Below, piece after piece: positions 1-9,761 of a DNA stretch of 64,000 nt. Source of the stretch: Brachypterus glaber. Lineage: Eukaryota; Arthropoda; Insecta; Coleoptera; Kateretidae. The stretch spans positions 11,239,589 to 11,303,588 of the forward strand of contig OY294048.1 in assembly GCA_958510825.1 (NCBI GenBank). The letters are read 5' to 3'. The translations under genes and the position numbers were made by a program. Position 1 is the first letter of the stretch. The number at the start of each line of letters is the position of its first letter. Below the pieces are notes generated by a model. The model ran no database searches and was not told where the DNA came from. It saw nothing but the letters and a program-made list of their open reading frames with translations.

Positions 1-60
1 GTAGTTTTCTTGAAAATTTATATATTGGGGTTTTTGAGGTCGCTAAAACTAAATATTTTA
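1..60 (-). repeat. Fragment of a dispersed CCCC-TATATACC module
   Basis: Read on the minus strand this is a diverged copy of a module (CTCAAAAACCCC, then TATATACCAATTTTCACGAAA) seen again near 36075-36600, 42660-42850, 45960-46200 and 52075-52160. It is cut by the window edge. The module appears to be an internal unit of the element described at 45911-46550. Confidence 0.4.
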
Positions 61-491
61 ATATTTTTTTTTCGAATTTCTGGAACTTCTTTATTATTTA
101 CAATAGAAGAAAAATTTAAGAACCACATAAAAGGTAAAATAAAATTACATAAAAATGGTATTATCATTTTTTTACATGAATTCTTGATTCTCAATGTTTT
201 ACGATAAAAAAAAGGTAGACATTGTTGGTTTACGTCCGATAAAATTGTATTTATGTAAAAAATAATTAAAGGCATTTATTGATCAAAAACCTAAACATTT
301 ACAATCACTTTATTTTTTAGAATAAAAAGCTTTTTATTGCAATAGATGGCGCGCCATGGTACCTTTGGAATAACACCAATAGAAGGCTAATTCAATTACT
401 TATGATGTTGTATAACGATCACAGTATATCATGGCATGGTTTGCTTGATTGCAACCATTTTGTAATTGGCGTGGTAAGAACTACTAAAAAT
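61..491. other. Unassigned AT-rich stretch
   Basis: No convincing coding frame, RNA gene or inverted repeat was seen. The open frames here are short and lysine/phenylalanine-rich, as expected by chance at this base composition. Confidence 0.5.
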
Positions 492-816
492 TATTTTATC
501 CAATACATACAGATTATGAAACAATTACCAGCTTTATTTTAAATAGATAAACTCAATAATAACCCCCACGTGGCTTTTACTTTATTGAGTGGATAATTAT
601 TTATTTTACCCACTCAACTGTCACTTGTCAAATTATTTTCTTGTAAATGTCATTAAAGTTTTTAATAAAAATATGAATTCCTAAGCTATTTATTGGATAA
701 AACCTTGTATGGCACTCATGGGTAAACCGATATTGCCCTCTCGAAAATTAACCTGCTTGGCTGACTTCAAGGTTAATTTTCTCATGGGCGATATCTTACT
801 TTACCCACTAGTACCA
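492..816 (+). repeat. Interspersed repeat, copy 1, with extra hairpin
   Basis: Closely matches 56752-57036. The copies share the 5' part (TTATCCAATACATACAGAT) and the 3' part ending ACTAGTACCA. This copy has about 40-50 bp absent from the other, and that extra segment is itself a hairpin: GAAAATTAACCT at 743-754 pairs with AGGTTAATTTTC at 770-781. It is nested in a wider imperfect inverted repeat (GATATTGCCC at 729-738 against GGGCGATATC at 786-795). No coding frame. Probably a non-autonomous element; class not determined. Confidence 0.75.
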
Positions 817-1443
817 CTATTGTTCCGTATTATTCACAAAAAAAATAATATAAAAAAAATCCAAAAAAAATAATTAATTAAATGAAATAAAAGAATAAAA
901 AACCAATTGACGAGAAACGTAAAAAAGTAATAGAATATTTTAATTGTTTTACTAATATAATATAATGAGAAATCTAAACCAAACCAACATTTTATCTATT
1001 ATGACTTTTTTACAAAATTTTATTTTATTCCATGCTTTTGAATATATGGTAAAATTATTCAGTTTTATTATAAGTTATAAGTTTTCACCAATCATGTTTT
1101 GTTGCTTAGTGGACGAGAGTGCACTCGAAGTGCACTGAAATAGGTTGACCTAAACATCCAAAAAACGCAAAAATTGTCTTAAAATAAATTTTATTAATTT
1201 GACGTTTTGTGTTTTACGTCCACTCCACATCAGCTGACTGTCACTTTCCGACCGCTGGCAACGGCTGAAAAATAAGCACCCAAAATCCAAAAATAAAAAA
1301 AAATATTTTTCAACATTTTTTTTTATTTTATTTTTGCAAAAAAAATTAAAAAAAATGTTTTCAAAAAAATTTTTTTTCAAAAAAAAACTTATTTTTTTTT
1401 CTTTATTTTCTTTTTGCAAAAACGGAACAAATTTCGATTTTTA
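817..1443. other. Unassigned AT-rich, low-complexity stretch
   Basis: Long A and T runs dominate 1290-1440. The 89-codon minus-strand frame across them is a low-complexity artefact (Lys/Phe/Asn). No gene recognised. Confidence 0.5.
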
Positions 1444-1820
1444 AAAATTGGTAGAATTTTCCTTATAATAAAACTATTTTTTCCTGTAAAAGTTACGTTA
1501 ATCGGAATTTTCTTTCAGCTTTTTTCAATTTTTTTTTAAGTTTAACCCCCCATACCCTTTTTTCTTTTGGGGGGATTACTTTTTAAATTGGTAAAATTAA
1601 TCCTTATAATAAAAGTATTTTTTTCCGAAAAAGTTACCTTAATCGGAATTTTCTTTCAGCTTTTTTCGATTTTGCTTAAAAGTTTAACCTCCCATAACTT
1701 TTTTATTTTTGGGGGCATTTTTTTCTGAAAATTTTAAGTCGATTGGATTATTCGTTCTTGAGTTATCGTGTTCACAAAAATCGTGACATCGGACAGACGG
1801 ACGGACTTTTGTTGCTTATG
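1444..1820 (+). repeat. Duplicated unit followed by GACA-type 3' segment
   Basis: Two tandem imperfect copies of about 139 bp (1444-1580 and 1583-1716) share AAAATTGGTA, TCCTTATAATAAAA and AATCGGAATTTTCTTTCAGC. They are followed by a segment containing GAGTTATCGTGTTCACAAAA and a run of GACGGAC-like words near 1790-1805. The same ending occurs near 46345-46410 and 48110-48180 and, on the other strand, near 22900-22990 and 50070-50180, so this is a dispersed repeat family. Confidence 0.6.
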
Positions 1821-1933
1821 TTGGTTATTTTTTTATAAAAAAAATTATATCCTAGAATTTTTGTCTCGGACGATTTTTGAACATTTTTGAAAACTCGAAA
1901 CTACCGTATAATATTATAATAATTATTCTAGCT

Positions 1934-2698
1934 GTGAATAATATAATAAGACTAGGTTAATCTACATTAAAATTAAAGGTAATTTTAATAATTTTTTTTA
2001 TCCACGGGCGTGGTTAATAGGCCTATTAATCACGGGTCTGTAAAAATTAACCTTTTAAAATTTAAAACGACTGTGGATAAAGTATAGTGAATAATATAAT
2101 AAGACTAGGTTAATCTACATTAAAATTAAAGGTAATTTTAATAATTTTTTTTATCCACGGGCGTGGTTAATAGGCCTATTAATCACGGGTCTGTAAAAAT
2201 TAACCTTTTAAAATTTAAAACGACTGTGGATAAAGTATATTGAATAATATAATAAGACTAGGTTAATCTACATTAAAATTAAAGGTAATTTTAATAATTT
2301 TTTTTATCCACGGGCATGGTTAATAGGCCTATTAATCACGGGTCTGTAAAAATTAACCTTTTAAAATTTAAAACGACTGTGGATAAAGTATATTGAATAA
2401 TATAATAAGACTAGGTTAATCTACATTAAAATTAAAGGTAATTTTAATAATTTTTTTTATCCACGGGCGTGGTTAATAGGCCTATTAATCACGGGTCTGT
2501 AAAAATTAACCTTTTAAAATTTAAAACGACTGTGGATAAAGTATATTGAATAATATAATAAGACTAGGTTAATCTACATTAAAATTAAAGGTAATTTTAA
2601 TAATTTTTTTTATCCACGGGCGTGGTTAATAGGCCTATTAATCACGGGTCTGTAAAAATTAACCTTTTAAAATTTAAAACGACTGTGGATAAAGTATA
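1934..2698 (+). repeat. Five tandem copies of a 153-bp unit
   Basis: Unit boundaries fall at 1934, 2087, 2240, 2393 and 2546, exactly 153 bp apart, with only a few differences between copies. Each unit holds the perfect palindrome TTAATAGGCCTATTAA, flanked by ATCCACGGGCGTGG and TCACGGGTCTG. Near-identity suggests recent amplification. A single diverged unit of the same family lies in reverse orientation near 46680-46765. Central tandem arrays of this size are known in non-autonomous Helentron-type elements; that assignment is inference. Confidence 0.92.
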
Positions 2699-2820
2699 GT
2701 ATTCTACTCGCGTATAATAGCTATTAATAATTCGGGTGATTAGGTCACTCGCCTTTCGGCTCGGGTCCCAAAATTCACCCTCATTGATTAATAGCAATTA
2801 TTATACGCTCATTGAATAAT
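2699..2820 (+). repeat. Imperfect hairpin abutting the 153-bp array
   Basis: The left arm (ATTCTACTCGCGTATAATAG then CTATTAATAATTCGGGTGATT) pairs imperfectly with the right arm (CACCCTCATTGATTAATAGC then ATTATTATACGCTCATTGA). The spacer carries CTCGCC and GGCTCGG. The reverse complement of the same hairpin lies at 46560-46675, again directly beside a 153-bp-type unit, so hairpin and unit belong to one element. Confidence 0.75.
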
Positions 2821-2847
2821 TAGACCAAGGTCGATAATTTTTGAAAC

Positions 2848-4000
2848 CAAAAAAAATAATAGTAGGATGAAACCCGTTAAAAAAGGATGAGAATATAACA
2901 AAAATGAAAGGAAAAATAATTTACGGGCGATCTGAGGTCGGGAAGTGGAAGGGGATGAGTTTTTAAGGGTAAAAAACGGTGTATCTTGATTTCGGCAAAA
3001 CTACAAGCCCTATGGAAAAAAATTAAATGACAAAGTTGTAGGTAATAAAGAGACCTACAACTTTTGTAATTACACTTTTTTCACATAACCTCAAAATTTA
3101 TGTGAAAAATTCAAATAATCAAGTTTTTGGTTTGGACTTTTTATCTTATGAAAAAAAATTTTTTTTTTCACGAAATTTGGTGAAAACTTACCTTTTTATG
3201 TCCTAAAGACACTGTAATTTTTTTGATTTAAAATATTTATTTTTTCACCTTATTTTGACTTTTTATTTATACTTTATACTTTTTACTTTTTTATTTAGAA
3301 CAACTATTTACGCATGATTCTTGCAATCTTTATGATTTATGGATTTGTAATTTTTTTGTTTATCAATGTAACATAGAATCTTACGTTTTTCAAGTAATTA
3401 AAGTGTAAATTTTACTAATTAGCTCAAAACTGTACATAGTGATTAAAAAAAAAATTCGGATTCGAGTTTTTTTCTTTTCTTTGCATTTTCTGAGAACATA
3501 CGATAGTAATGTATATATTTTTTTACATTATCAGAAAGAAGAGATTTCAACGAACAAAAAACTCCCCGACTTTTTTTAAAAAGCTGATATTTTGACTCGA
3601 GAATTTTCGATTGAAAATTAGGGTGTTTTTTCGATATTAGGTCAAAATAATGTAAAAAATGAATATTTCAAATCAAAAAAATTACAGTGTCTTTAGAACA
3701 TAAAAAGGTAAGTTTTCACCAAATTTCGTGAAAAAAAATTTTTTTTGCATAAGATAAAAAGTCCAAACCAAAAACTTGATTATTTGAATTTTTCACATAA
3801 ATTTTGAGGTTATGTGAAAAAAGTGTAATTACAAAAGTTGTAGGTCTCTTTAATACCTACAACTTTGTCATTTAATTTTTTTCCATAGGACTTGTAGTTT
3901 TGCCGGAAATCGAGATACACCGTTTTTTATTTTTCCTTTCATTTTTGTTATATTCTCGTCCTTTTTTAATGGGTTTCATCCTACTATAATTTTTTTTCAC
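2848..4000. mobile_element. Foldback element with about 360-410-bp arms
   Basis: The left arm (about 2848-3260) and right arm (about 3641-4000) are inverted copies: AGTAGGATGAAACCC at 2861 matches GGGTTTCATCCTACT near 3971, and TTGTAGGTAATAAAGAGACC near 3045 matches its complement near 3840. The left arm has about 50 bp extra near 2922-2972. The core of about 380 bp is AT-rich with no coding frame. Arms carry GGTTTGGACTTTTTATC and ACATAACCTCAAAATTT, phrases shared with other foldback elements here. It would fold into a very long hairpin if transcribed. Non-autonomous; family unknown. Confidence 0.88.
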
Positions 4001-4900
4001 TTTTTACAATTTTCATATACTATAATTAATTTTTTTTTTTTTAGTTTGTCAGACGACTGTATGGTATAGCTTCGTTTGTTTATCAAATGTATGGATCATT
4101 GTAAATAACCAATAAAGTTATTTTTTTGCACTAATGATACAAAATAAATTAATAAATAAGTAAATATAAATAAAGAAATACACCTGGCATTTTTAAAAAG
4201 CAATCATATTTTTTTTAAGCTCCTGCAGTTTATTTTTTACCCATTAGAATAAAGATATGCATATGTTTAATGTAGTAAAGTTTCAAGTGATTACAAATAA
4301 ATGTGAATGCAGTAAAAATAAAATGTATAAAATAAATAATCATTAAGGCGAAATGGCTTAAATTAATAATAATACACGGAAAAAAAAAATTATAGACAGG
4401 AGCGCTATAACACACATACCAAGCAAATTATAATCGCTTATTATATAAATACAAGGCTTTCTCTTACAATTATGGCAGTCAGTGTAAAAATTTATATGAA
4501 ATACTTTAATTGTTTAGTGAATAATAAAATATAACAAATAGTATAGCATTTATAGCTTAAATAGATTTAATTATTGTCCGTGCTAATAATTTTTATAATA
4601 TAATAAAATTTCTGTAAATTTATAATAGTGCCTGTAATAAATATAATCGTGTCTGTAATATATATAATCGTTTCCAATTTATTTTTAACATTATTAGTTA
4701 TTGTGTCCCTTATAATCTATAGCTTAAATCACTATAATTTGCCACTGTTACCAAATATCTTATAATGTATAGCGCAGAGCCCACTAATTTCTTTCCGTGT
4801 ATAAACTTTAATTAAATTTTAGTAAAACACAAATACAGATAACTTAAAGCTGTTACGTTTTTTAACTACATATTACACATTTATGGAAGAAATCTTAATG
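4001..4900. other. Unassigned AT-rich stretch
   Basis: No coding frame or RNA gene recognised. There is a loose repetition of TATAATCG/TGTCTGTAATA around 4610-4690 and of TATAATCTATAGC/TATAATGTATAGC around 4715-4770. Confidence 0.4.
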
Positions 4901-4901
4901 C

Positions 4902-5115
4902 GATGGCGGCACATCAAGCCAATCACGGCATCTCATTGTTAGGTACTATATTGTTATTCGAGCTTGTGGATATGCCCTAAGTGCCTATTCACAGACTCGC
5001 ATAAGAACCTACTACATAACAATGCGATGCCGTGATTGGCCGCCATGTATCTAAGCCAATCACGGTATCTCATTCTTATGTTTTATGGTCTTATGCAAGC
5101 TTTTGGATAGGCCTT
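4902..5115. mobile_element. MITE with TGATTGGC core, full copy plus adjoining half copy
   Basis: The full copy runs about 4980-5115. Its ends GTGCCTATTCA and TGGATAGGCC are inverted, with GCATAAGA in both arms and GATGCCGTGATTGGC facing GCCAATCACGGTATC across a short centre holding GCCATGTATC. A right-half copy (4902-4980) ending TGGATATGCCCT directly precedes it. A second full copy lies at 40496-40643. No coding capacity. Confidence 0.78.
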
Positions 5116-5139
5116 TAGCTGTATTAAAATTACGTATGT

Positions 5140-5215
5140 CTGATAACGAAACGAGAGCGAGACGATAGGCCTCAGGTAGCAACACTAGGCGACTTAAAGA
5201 ATAATACTTTATAAG
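5140..5215 (+). repeat. Short dispersed segment shared with about 18940-19005
   Basis: GAGAGCGAGACGATAGGCCT followed by CAGGTAGCAACACTA recurs with few changes at 18950-18990. Nature unknown. Confidence 0.5.
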
Positions 5216-5640
5216 GGACCGTAGCTCTCTTAAAAGCGATTTTTGGATATTCGTATATGGGAACATTTTTCCTAGTTTTTAATGTAGAATCGCCTTGCAG
5301 TATTAAAATTTTTATTGGTGCATTTTTTAGTTCCTATTTTTGATACTTGTCTTAAAGTGCATTTTTCTCGAAAACGGTTGGCCCTACGGTGTTACATAAA
5401 GAGTACCTTTTTTTAACTGATGTAAAAAAAAACGGATAAAAAAGTTATGGGCAAAAAAGTTACATCGCCTCCCCATTTTGCACAACCCTGGGTAAAATTA
5501 CCAAATAAAAATTACATAAAAGGATAACCTTTTCCAAGATTAAGACACGTGCAAAAATTATTTGCTGTAGTTCATAGGGTTCCAGAGATATTGAATAAAA
5601 ACTACATTTCAGATGTACCTTTTATCATGTCTGCCGTGAT
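5216..5640. repeat. Fragment of the GGGAGCTAC dispersed element family
   Basis: Contains words typical of a family seen at 9762-10297, 34623-35225, 39700-40020, 46990-47400, 55437-56098 and 59185-59270, such as GTAGCTCTCTTAA, TGTAGAATCGCC, CGAAAACGGTTGGCCCTA and TAGGGTTCCAGAGATATT. Diverged and without clean ends. Confidence 0.5.
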
Positions 5641-5769
5641 GTTCGGCCCTTCGGATTGGTCTTTACGAAACTAGGTTGATAAGTCAGCTTCGTCTACTAA
5701 GTAATAAAATAATTACTCACAATTAAGAATACAATCTACGCCTTCGACTCTTCAGAACTATGTACTTGA

Positions 5770-5976
5770 TGTAACCTGCACCAAAAAGATACTTTTTGGC
5801 ATCTACTGTCGGAATGCCCTGTACATAATGAGTTGAGAATTCTTTTTATACGGGGGATAACGACCGTAGCTGACCTGGTGTATATCCTAGAAAATGTCAA
5901 TTACAATTGTATTAAAGAACTTTATAACTATATTGGTAGTGCACTCAGACTAAGATCATTCATCCACAATGAGTAA
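5770..5976 (+). pseudogene. LINE ORF2 C-terminal fragment
   Basis: A 68-codon open frame ending in TAA has no methionine start. It begins CNLHQKDTFWHLLSECP, matching the C-x2-C-type zinc motif followed by E/D-T-x2-HLL-x2-CP that closes the ORF2 of many insect non-LTR retrotransposons. The second cysteine is replaced by histidine. The rest includes ADLVYILENV and ends SFIHNE. Upstream sequence is too broken to follow. About 165 bp of 3' untranslated sequence and a (TCTA)n tail follow, the expected LINE end. A dead 5'-truncated copy; the clade cannot be fixed from this piece. Confidence 0.6.
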
Positions 5977-6138
5977 CTTTAATATTTCAACATTTTTCTT
6001 CTTTTTTTTTTTTACTACACAAACTTATTTTGTATAATTATTTCGTTTTTTCCCCCTTTTTTGTACTGATATTTAGTCAAGAATAAAATAAAACTGAATG
6101 TCTTGTTATGAAATTGTAGAAATTTCGAAAACAATAAA

Positions 6139-6184
6139 TGTCTATCTATCTATCTATCTATCTATCTATTTATCTATCTATATA
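6139..6184 (+). repeat. (TCTA)n microsatellite, LINE tail
   Basis: Eleven or so TCTA units with one interruption follow AAACAATAAATG. The position just downstream of the LINE fragment suggests the tail of that retrotransposon. Confidence 0.85.
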
Positions 6185-6450
6185 AAAACCAGCTCTATTA
6201 CTATGACGTAGGTTAGTACCATTTTTTAGTACCTTTAGTACCTGTTATCTGTAAAAGGGCCTCGCTTTCAAGCTAGCAAGTACGCATACGTTCTTAACTA
6301 CATACTATACATTTACTGGAAAAAATAGCTTGGGTCTGGCGGCTCTGGGATCTGGGACTATAAATTTTCTTGTAAATAGGGAGCAGAAATGTTATTTTTT
6401 ATTTTGAATATGAACGTAATAGTTAAGTAATTTAATATTTTTTTATGTTT
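6185..6450. other. Unassigned stretch
   Basis: No feature recognised. Confidence 0.4.
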
Positions 6451-6451
6451 C

Positions 6452-6735
6452 AAGTGACTCACCTTGCAATAACAGCTTCGATATGATAGACCAGATAGTT
6501 AAATATAGTGTAAATTTACTTTAAAAAGAGTTTTTCTAATATTTGCAAGCCCCCGGTAAATGAATAACTTCGATCCGATCGATCACTACTTATAATTATA
6601 ACCACGGGTCGGATGGAAGTAGCCATTACCGGGGGCATGCAAAAATTAGAACTTTAAAAAACTCTTTTTCAAGTAAATAGACACTTTAAACTATTGTTCA
6701 CCAACCGGAATGTCATGGTCTATGACTCATGAAAA
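6452..6735. mobile_element. Foldback element with CCCCCGGTAA subterminal motif
   Basis: The left arm (GTGACTCAC, then AAAAAGAGTTTTTCTAAT, then GCAAGCCCCCGGTAAATGA) is the inverted copy of the right arm (TACCGGGGGCATGCAAAAAT, then AAAAAACTCTTTTTC, then TGACATTCC on the other strand). The centre is near 6590-6605. Arms reach about 140 bp. No coding frame. Confidence 0.75.
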
Positions 6736-6814
6736 AGGACTTAATTTTTTTTTGAAAATTGTTTCTCTTTTCAAAAAATGAATAGTTAATACCAAAATAT
6801 TGTTTTTTATTATT

Positions 6815-6990
6815 AATGGACCATGACCAAGTGACTCACTGAGTATTAACAGCGTCGACATGACATTCCGCTTGGCGGACAATAGTTTAAAGTGTCTACT
6901 TTAAAAAAGAGTTTTTTTTTTATTCTAATTTTTGCATGCCCCCGGTAATTGCTACTTCGATCCGACCCTTGATTATAACTAATGAATATA
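6815..6990 (+). mobile_element. Half copy of the same foldback element
   Basis: Repeats one arm in direct orientation: GTGACTCACTGAG, TGACATTCC, AATAGTTTAAAGTGTCTA, TGCATGCCCCCGGTAATTGC and CGATCCGACCC. Only one arm is present, about 80 bp downstream of the full copy. Confidence 0.7.
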
Positions 6991-7135
6991 CTATTTTTAG
7001 TCTGGCAACATAGTTCGGCGGCAAAGTTAGTCTTTGATGTTTGATTAACAATGTTTGTTTGATATAATATCAAAAAAGGCTCAATAGAGCAATATTAAAA
7101 CTAAAAGTGCCTGTTGACTTAGTTAAGTATCTATA

Positions 7136-8470
7136 CTAAAAATTAATTTTCTCGATACTGTACATTCACAAAAAAATTCTTATTAAGTATACTGGGAGTC
7201 TATTTTAACCCTTCGTTAGGCGCGCCTCTTTTTGTAACGTGGTTAGGCGCTCGGTCTACACTTGTAGACCATTTTATTTTTTGTTTAAAAAAAAACATAT
7301 TTATATTTTTAAAAACCAAATATCTTATGTTATTTATTTGGTTGTATTTAAAAGTTATTTACATATTTTTTTCAAATTATTGTTTTAGTAAGTGCTAAGG
7401 GTATAAGAAAAATGATATACAATTCTAACATATATTTTACATCTGTACGGTAATTTGTAAAAAAAAATAAAAATAACTTAACAAACTTTCTGAAACTAAA
7501 ACATTTGTTTTTTTTTTAACATAACGATTATAAAAAAATAAAAAACACCTAAATTAAAAGAAAAAAATATTATAAAATTTTACTCGAAATCATGCAATAT
7601 TTTAGTAACTCATGCGCCTTGTACATGTGCTCTTTGCAATCGTAGTTATGATATTTTGAGCATTTTTTTTTCGATTTATTTTCCCTTCTTATGCACATTT
7701 AGTGTCCAAAGTAATTTTAAGTTTTATAGAACAGAAAATTACCTTATTTATCAAAAACATTACGTATGAGCTCTTTCATGCCCAAAAAGACTCGTTTCAG
7801 TGTCTTCCTATAAACTGCTATTTTTTTTTGGTGGTAAAGACATATTGTATCTTTAATTTATCTTTAAACTAATAAACTAACTTTGAAAAACAATATTCAC
7901 AAAAAGAAACCATAAAAACTTACACAAAATAAAAAAATGCAAAAATAAAAAAGGTAACGTGGTTAGTCGCGCGGTCTACAATCGTAGACCAGGCAGGTTT
8001 CAATATGAATAAAAACAATATTATACCCATTCAAAGTGTGAATTATTACTGATCTAATAGATTGATGCATAATGCACAGCTACTCGAAGGGGCGCAAGCG
8101 TAAACACTCCGTGTAAAAAGTTACCCAGCTAAAAAAAGCATGGTCTACGATCGTAGACCGCGCGCCTAACGAAGGGTTAAAAGGCATCTCTAGAACAAAA
8201 AGTAATTTTCCGAAAAGGAGGTTAATTTGATTATCTAGAGGGAACAGTTTTGGCATCAAAATATTACTCCATGACTGGGGGCCAGGATTCTAGGAGCACC
8301 ATTTTCAAAATAAGAAATAAATATCGTCCGTGATACTGCAATGCCTAGTATCATCATTTGATAGAAATGTAAAGGCTGTCATGTTTATTGAATTATAATG
8401 ACGCGTGACTAATTTTAATTTCTAATGACGTTACGCAGAATTGGTATCATGAATGTATAACAGTTGTTAT
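7136..8470 (+). repeat. Older repeat, copy A, split by a piggyBac-like insertion
   Basis: The parts at 7136-7204 and 8181-8470, joined across the insertion, match copy B at 8571-8848. Shared words are TTCTCGATACTGTACATTC/TTCTTGATACTGAACATTC at the start, and CCATGACTGGGGGCCAGGAT, TCCGTGATACTGC and GCTGTCAT later. The insertion at TTAA therefore post-dates the duplication. Confidence 0.75.
7209..8176. mobile_element. Non-autonomous piggyBac-like element (968 bp)
   Basis: Flanked by TTAA at 7205-7208 and 8177-8180, the duplication typical of piggyBac. Perfect 17-bp terminal repeats are CCCTTCGTTAGGCGCGC at 7209-7225 and its complement at 8160-8176; starting with CCC is also typical. Near-palindromes GGTCTACANTTGTAGACC lie at 7253-7270, 7973-7990 and 8142-8159. 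A 27-bp stretch starting GTAACGTGGTTAG is repeated at 7234 and 7954. The interior is AT-rich with no transposase frame, so movement would need a partner element. Confidence 0.9.
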
Positions 8471-8570
8471 ACGTAATTATAAATATGTAAGTATAAGAAT
8501 TTCTATAAAAAGCTCTTCTAAAGTTTAATGGTAAATAATTTTTATCTACATTCTACCTAGTATTACATTT

Positions 8571-8848
8571 GAAATTTAATTTTCTTGATACTGAACATTC
8601 ACAAAGAAATTAAATATTTTCAAAAGTTTTGGCCTCAAAAAATTTATTCTATGACTGGCGGCCAGGATCCCAAGAGCACCGTTTTCAAAATAGGAAATAC
8701 ATATGGTCCGTGATACTGCGATACCGCGTATGGAGATTTGACAGAAATGAAAAAGCTGTCATATTTATTGAATTACAATGACGCATGACTGATTTTTGCA
8801 TTAGTTTCTAATGACGATACACAGAATTACAGTATCATGGATGTTGCG
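8571..8848 (+). repeat. Older repeat, copy B (unsplit)
   Basis: Direct, diverged duplicate of the split repeat upstream, with CTATGACTGGCGGCCAGGAT, AAGAGCACCGTTTTCAAAAT and TGATACTGCGATACC. Non-coding. Confidence 0.7.
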
Positions 8849-8991
8849 AAAATTGTGGTCGCTACCCAACTCGCGTCAGCTATGCTAATAGATCTTGTAT
8901 CCCCTCTCTAGATGCGCCTTGAGTCCACGCAACATACAGGTAGACTTCACCTCCCCGCCACCTCCCGCTAATCTGTCCTTCTAAGACAAGT
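8849..8991. other. Moderately GC-rich non-repeat stretch, first half
   Basis: Less AT-rich than its surroundings. ATCTTGTATCCCCTCTCTAG near 8892 is matched in inverted orientation near 10348-10373. It continues beyond the MITE at 8994-9469. Function unknown. Confidence 0.35.
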
Positions 8992-8993
8992 TG

Positions 8994-9469
8994 TCCTATC
9001 TGCAAAAATTCACTTTTTGAGACAAGCACAGATTGTATTGCTTTACACTAGCCCCATGTTCCTACTAAAAAGAAATGTCCTATCTAAAACCCAAATCCTA
9101 AAAATAAGCCTAAGATGTTTGTCCTATGTGGAAAACTTTTAATGTTTTCTAAATAAAATTGTCCTGACTAGTCTTTACTAGACGAATAAGTCAGGACTAG
9201 GACTAACTTTACAGATCTTAGTAATTTGATTGGACTTTTTAGATCATTTTGTCCTAAATTTATCGGATAGAAAAAATGCATTAAGTATGACAATTTCTTT
9301 TTCTGATAAAAAAAATATTTTTTTTTCAAACGATATCACGTATTTTTAATTTAAAATAAAGCAGAACCCAACGCGATATTTATTTAAACATGTTTTCAAA
9401 AAGTGCAACCAAAACAATAAAACCGGCCATATCTCAAAACATCTAATTTGCAGATAGGACAACTTGTCT
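8994..9469. mobile_element. TA-flanked MITE, AGACAAGTTGTCC ends, copy 1
   Basis: TA at 8992-8993 and 9470-9471 flank terminal repeats AGACAAGTTGTCCTATCTGC (8994 onward) and the complement ending at 9469. It is 476 bp long without a coding frame. Internally it holds ACTAGTCTTTACTAGACG and AGTCAGGACTAGGAC. A second copy carrying extra DNA is at 34511-35553. The TA duplication suggests cross-mobilisation by a Tc1/mariner-type transposase. Confidence 0.87.
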
Positions 9470-9471
9470 TA

Positions 9472-9750
9472 GCCGGGAAGTATAGTGGTCTACCTTGCTA
9501 TAGTGAACAACAAACACAGTTATAGTTCTCCGCATGAAAGAAAGTCTCCGACGTAAGTGGGAGGAATCATTCGCACTGTCTTCTTTCCGTCAAGAGCCGT
9601 TATAAGGCGTGCTTGCCTACATCGGACGTCCCACTTGCACACACATTCCAAACATATTTCCCGTAGGCGCGGATCCGTGCGTCAAACTATATAGGCACAA
9701 TACGCTTGCCCAAATTTCGGGGTAAATATTTATGTTTACAATTAACTTTG
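9472..9750 (-). other. Moderately GC-rich non-repeat stretch, second half
   Basis: Continues 8849-8991 across the MITE. The minus strand has an open run of roughly 50 codons between about 9525 and 9690 without recognisable domains. That length can occur by chance, so no gene is called. Confidence 0.3.
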
Positions 9751-9761
9751 TATACAGGATG

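Noticed and set aside
1934..2698. CRISPR-like array
   Set aside because: The units are contiguous 153-bp tandem copies with no variable spacers, in a eukaryotic setting.
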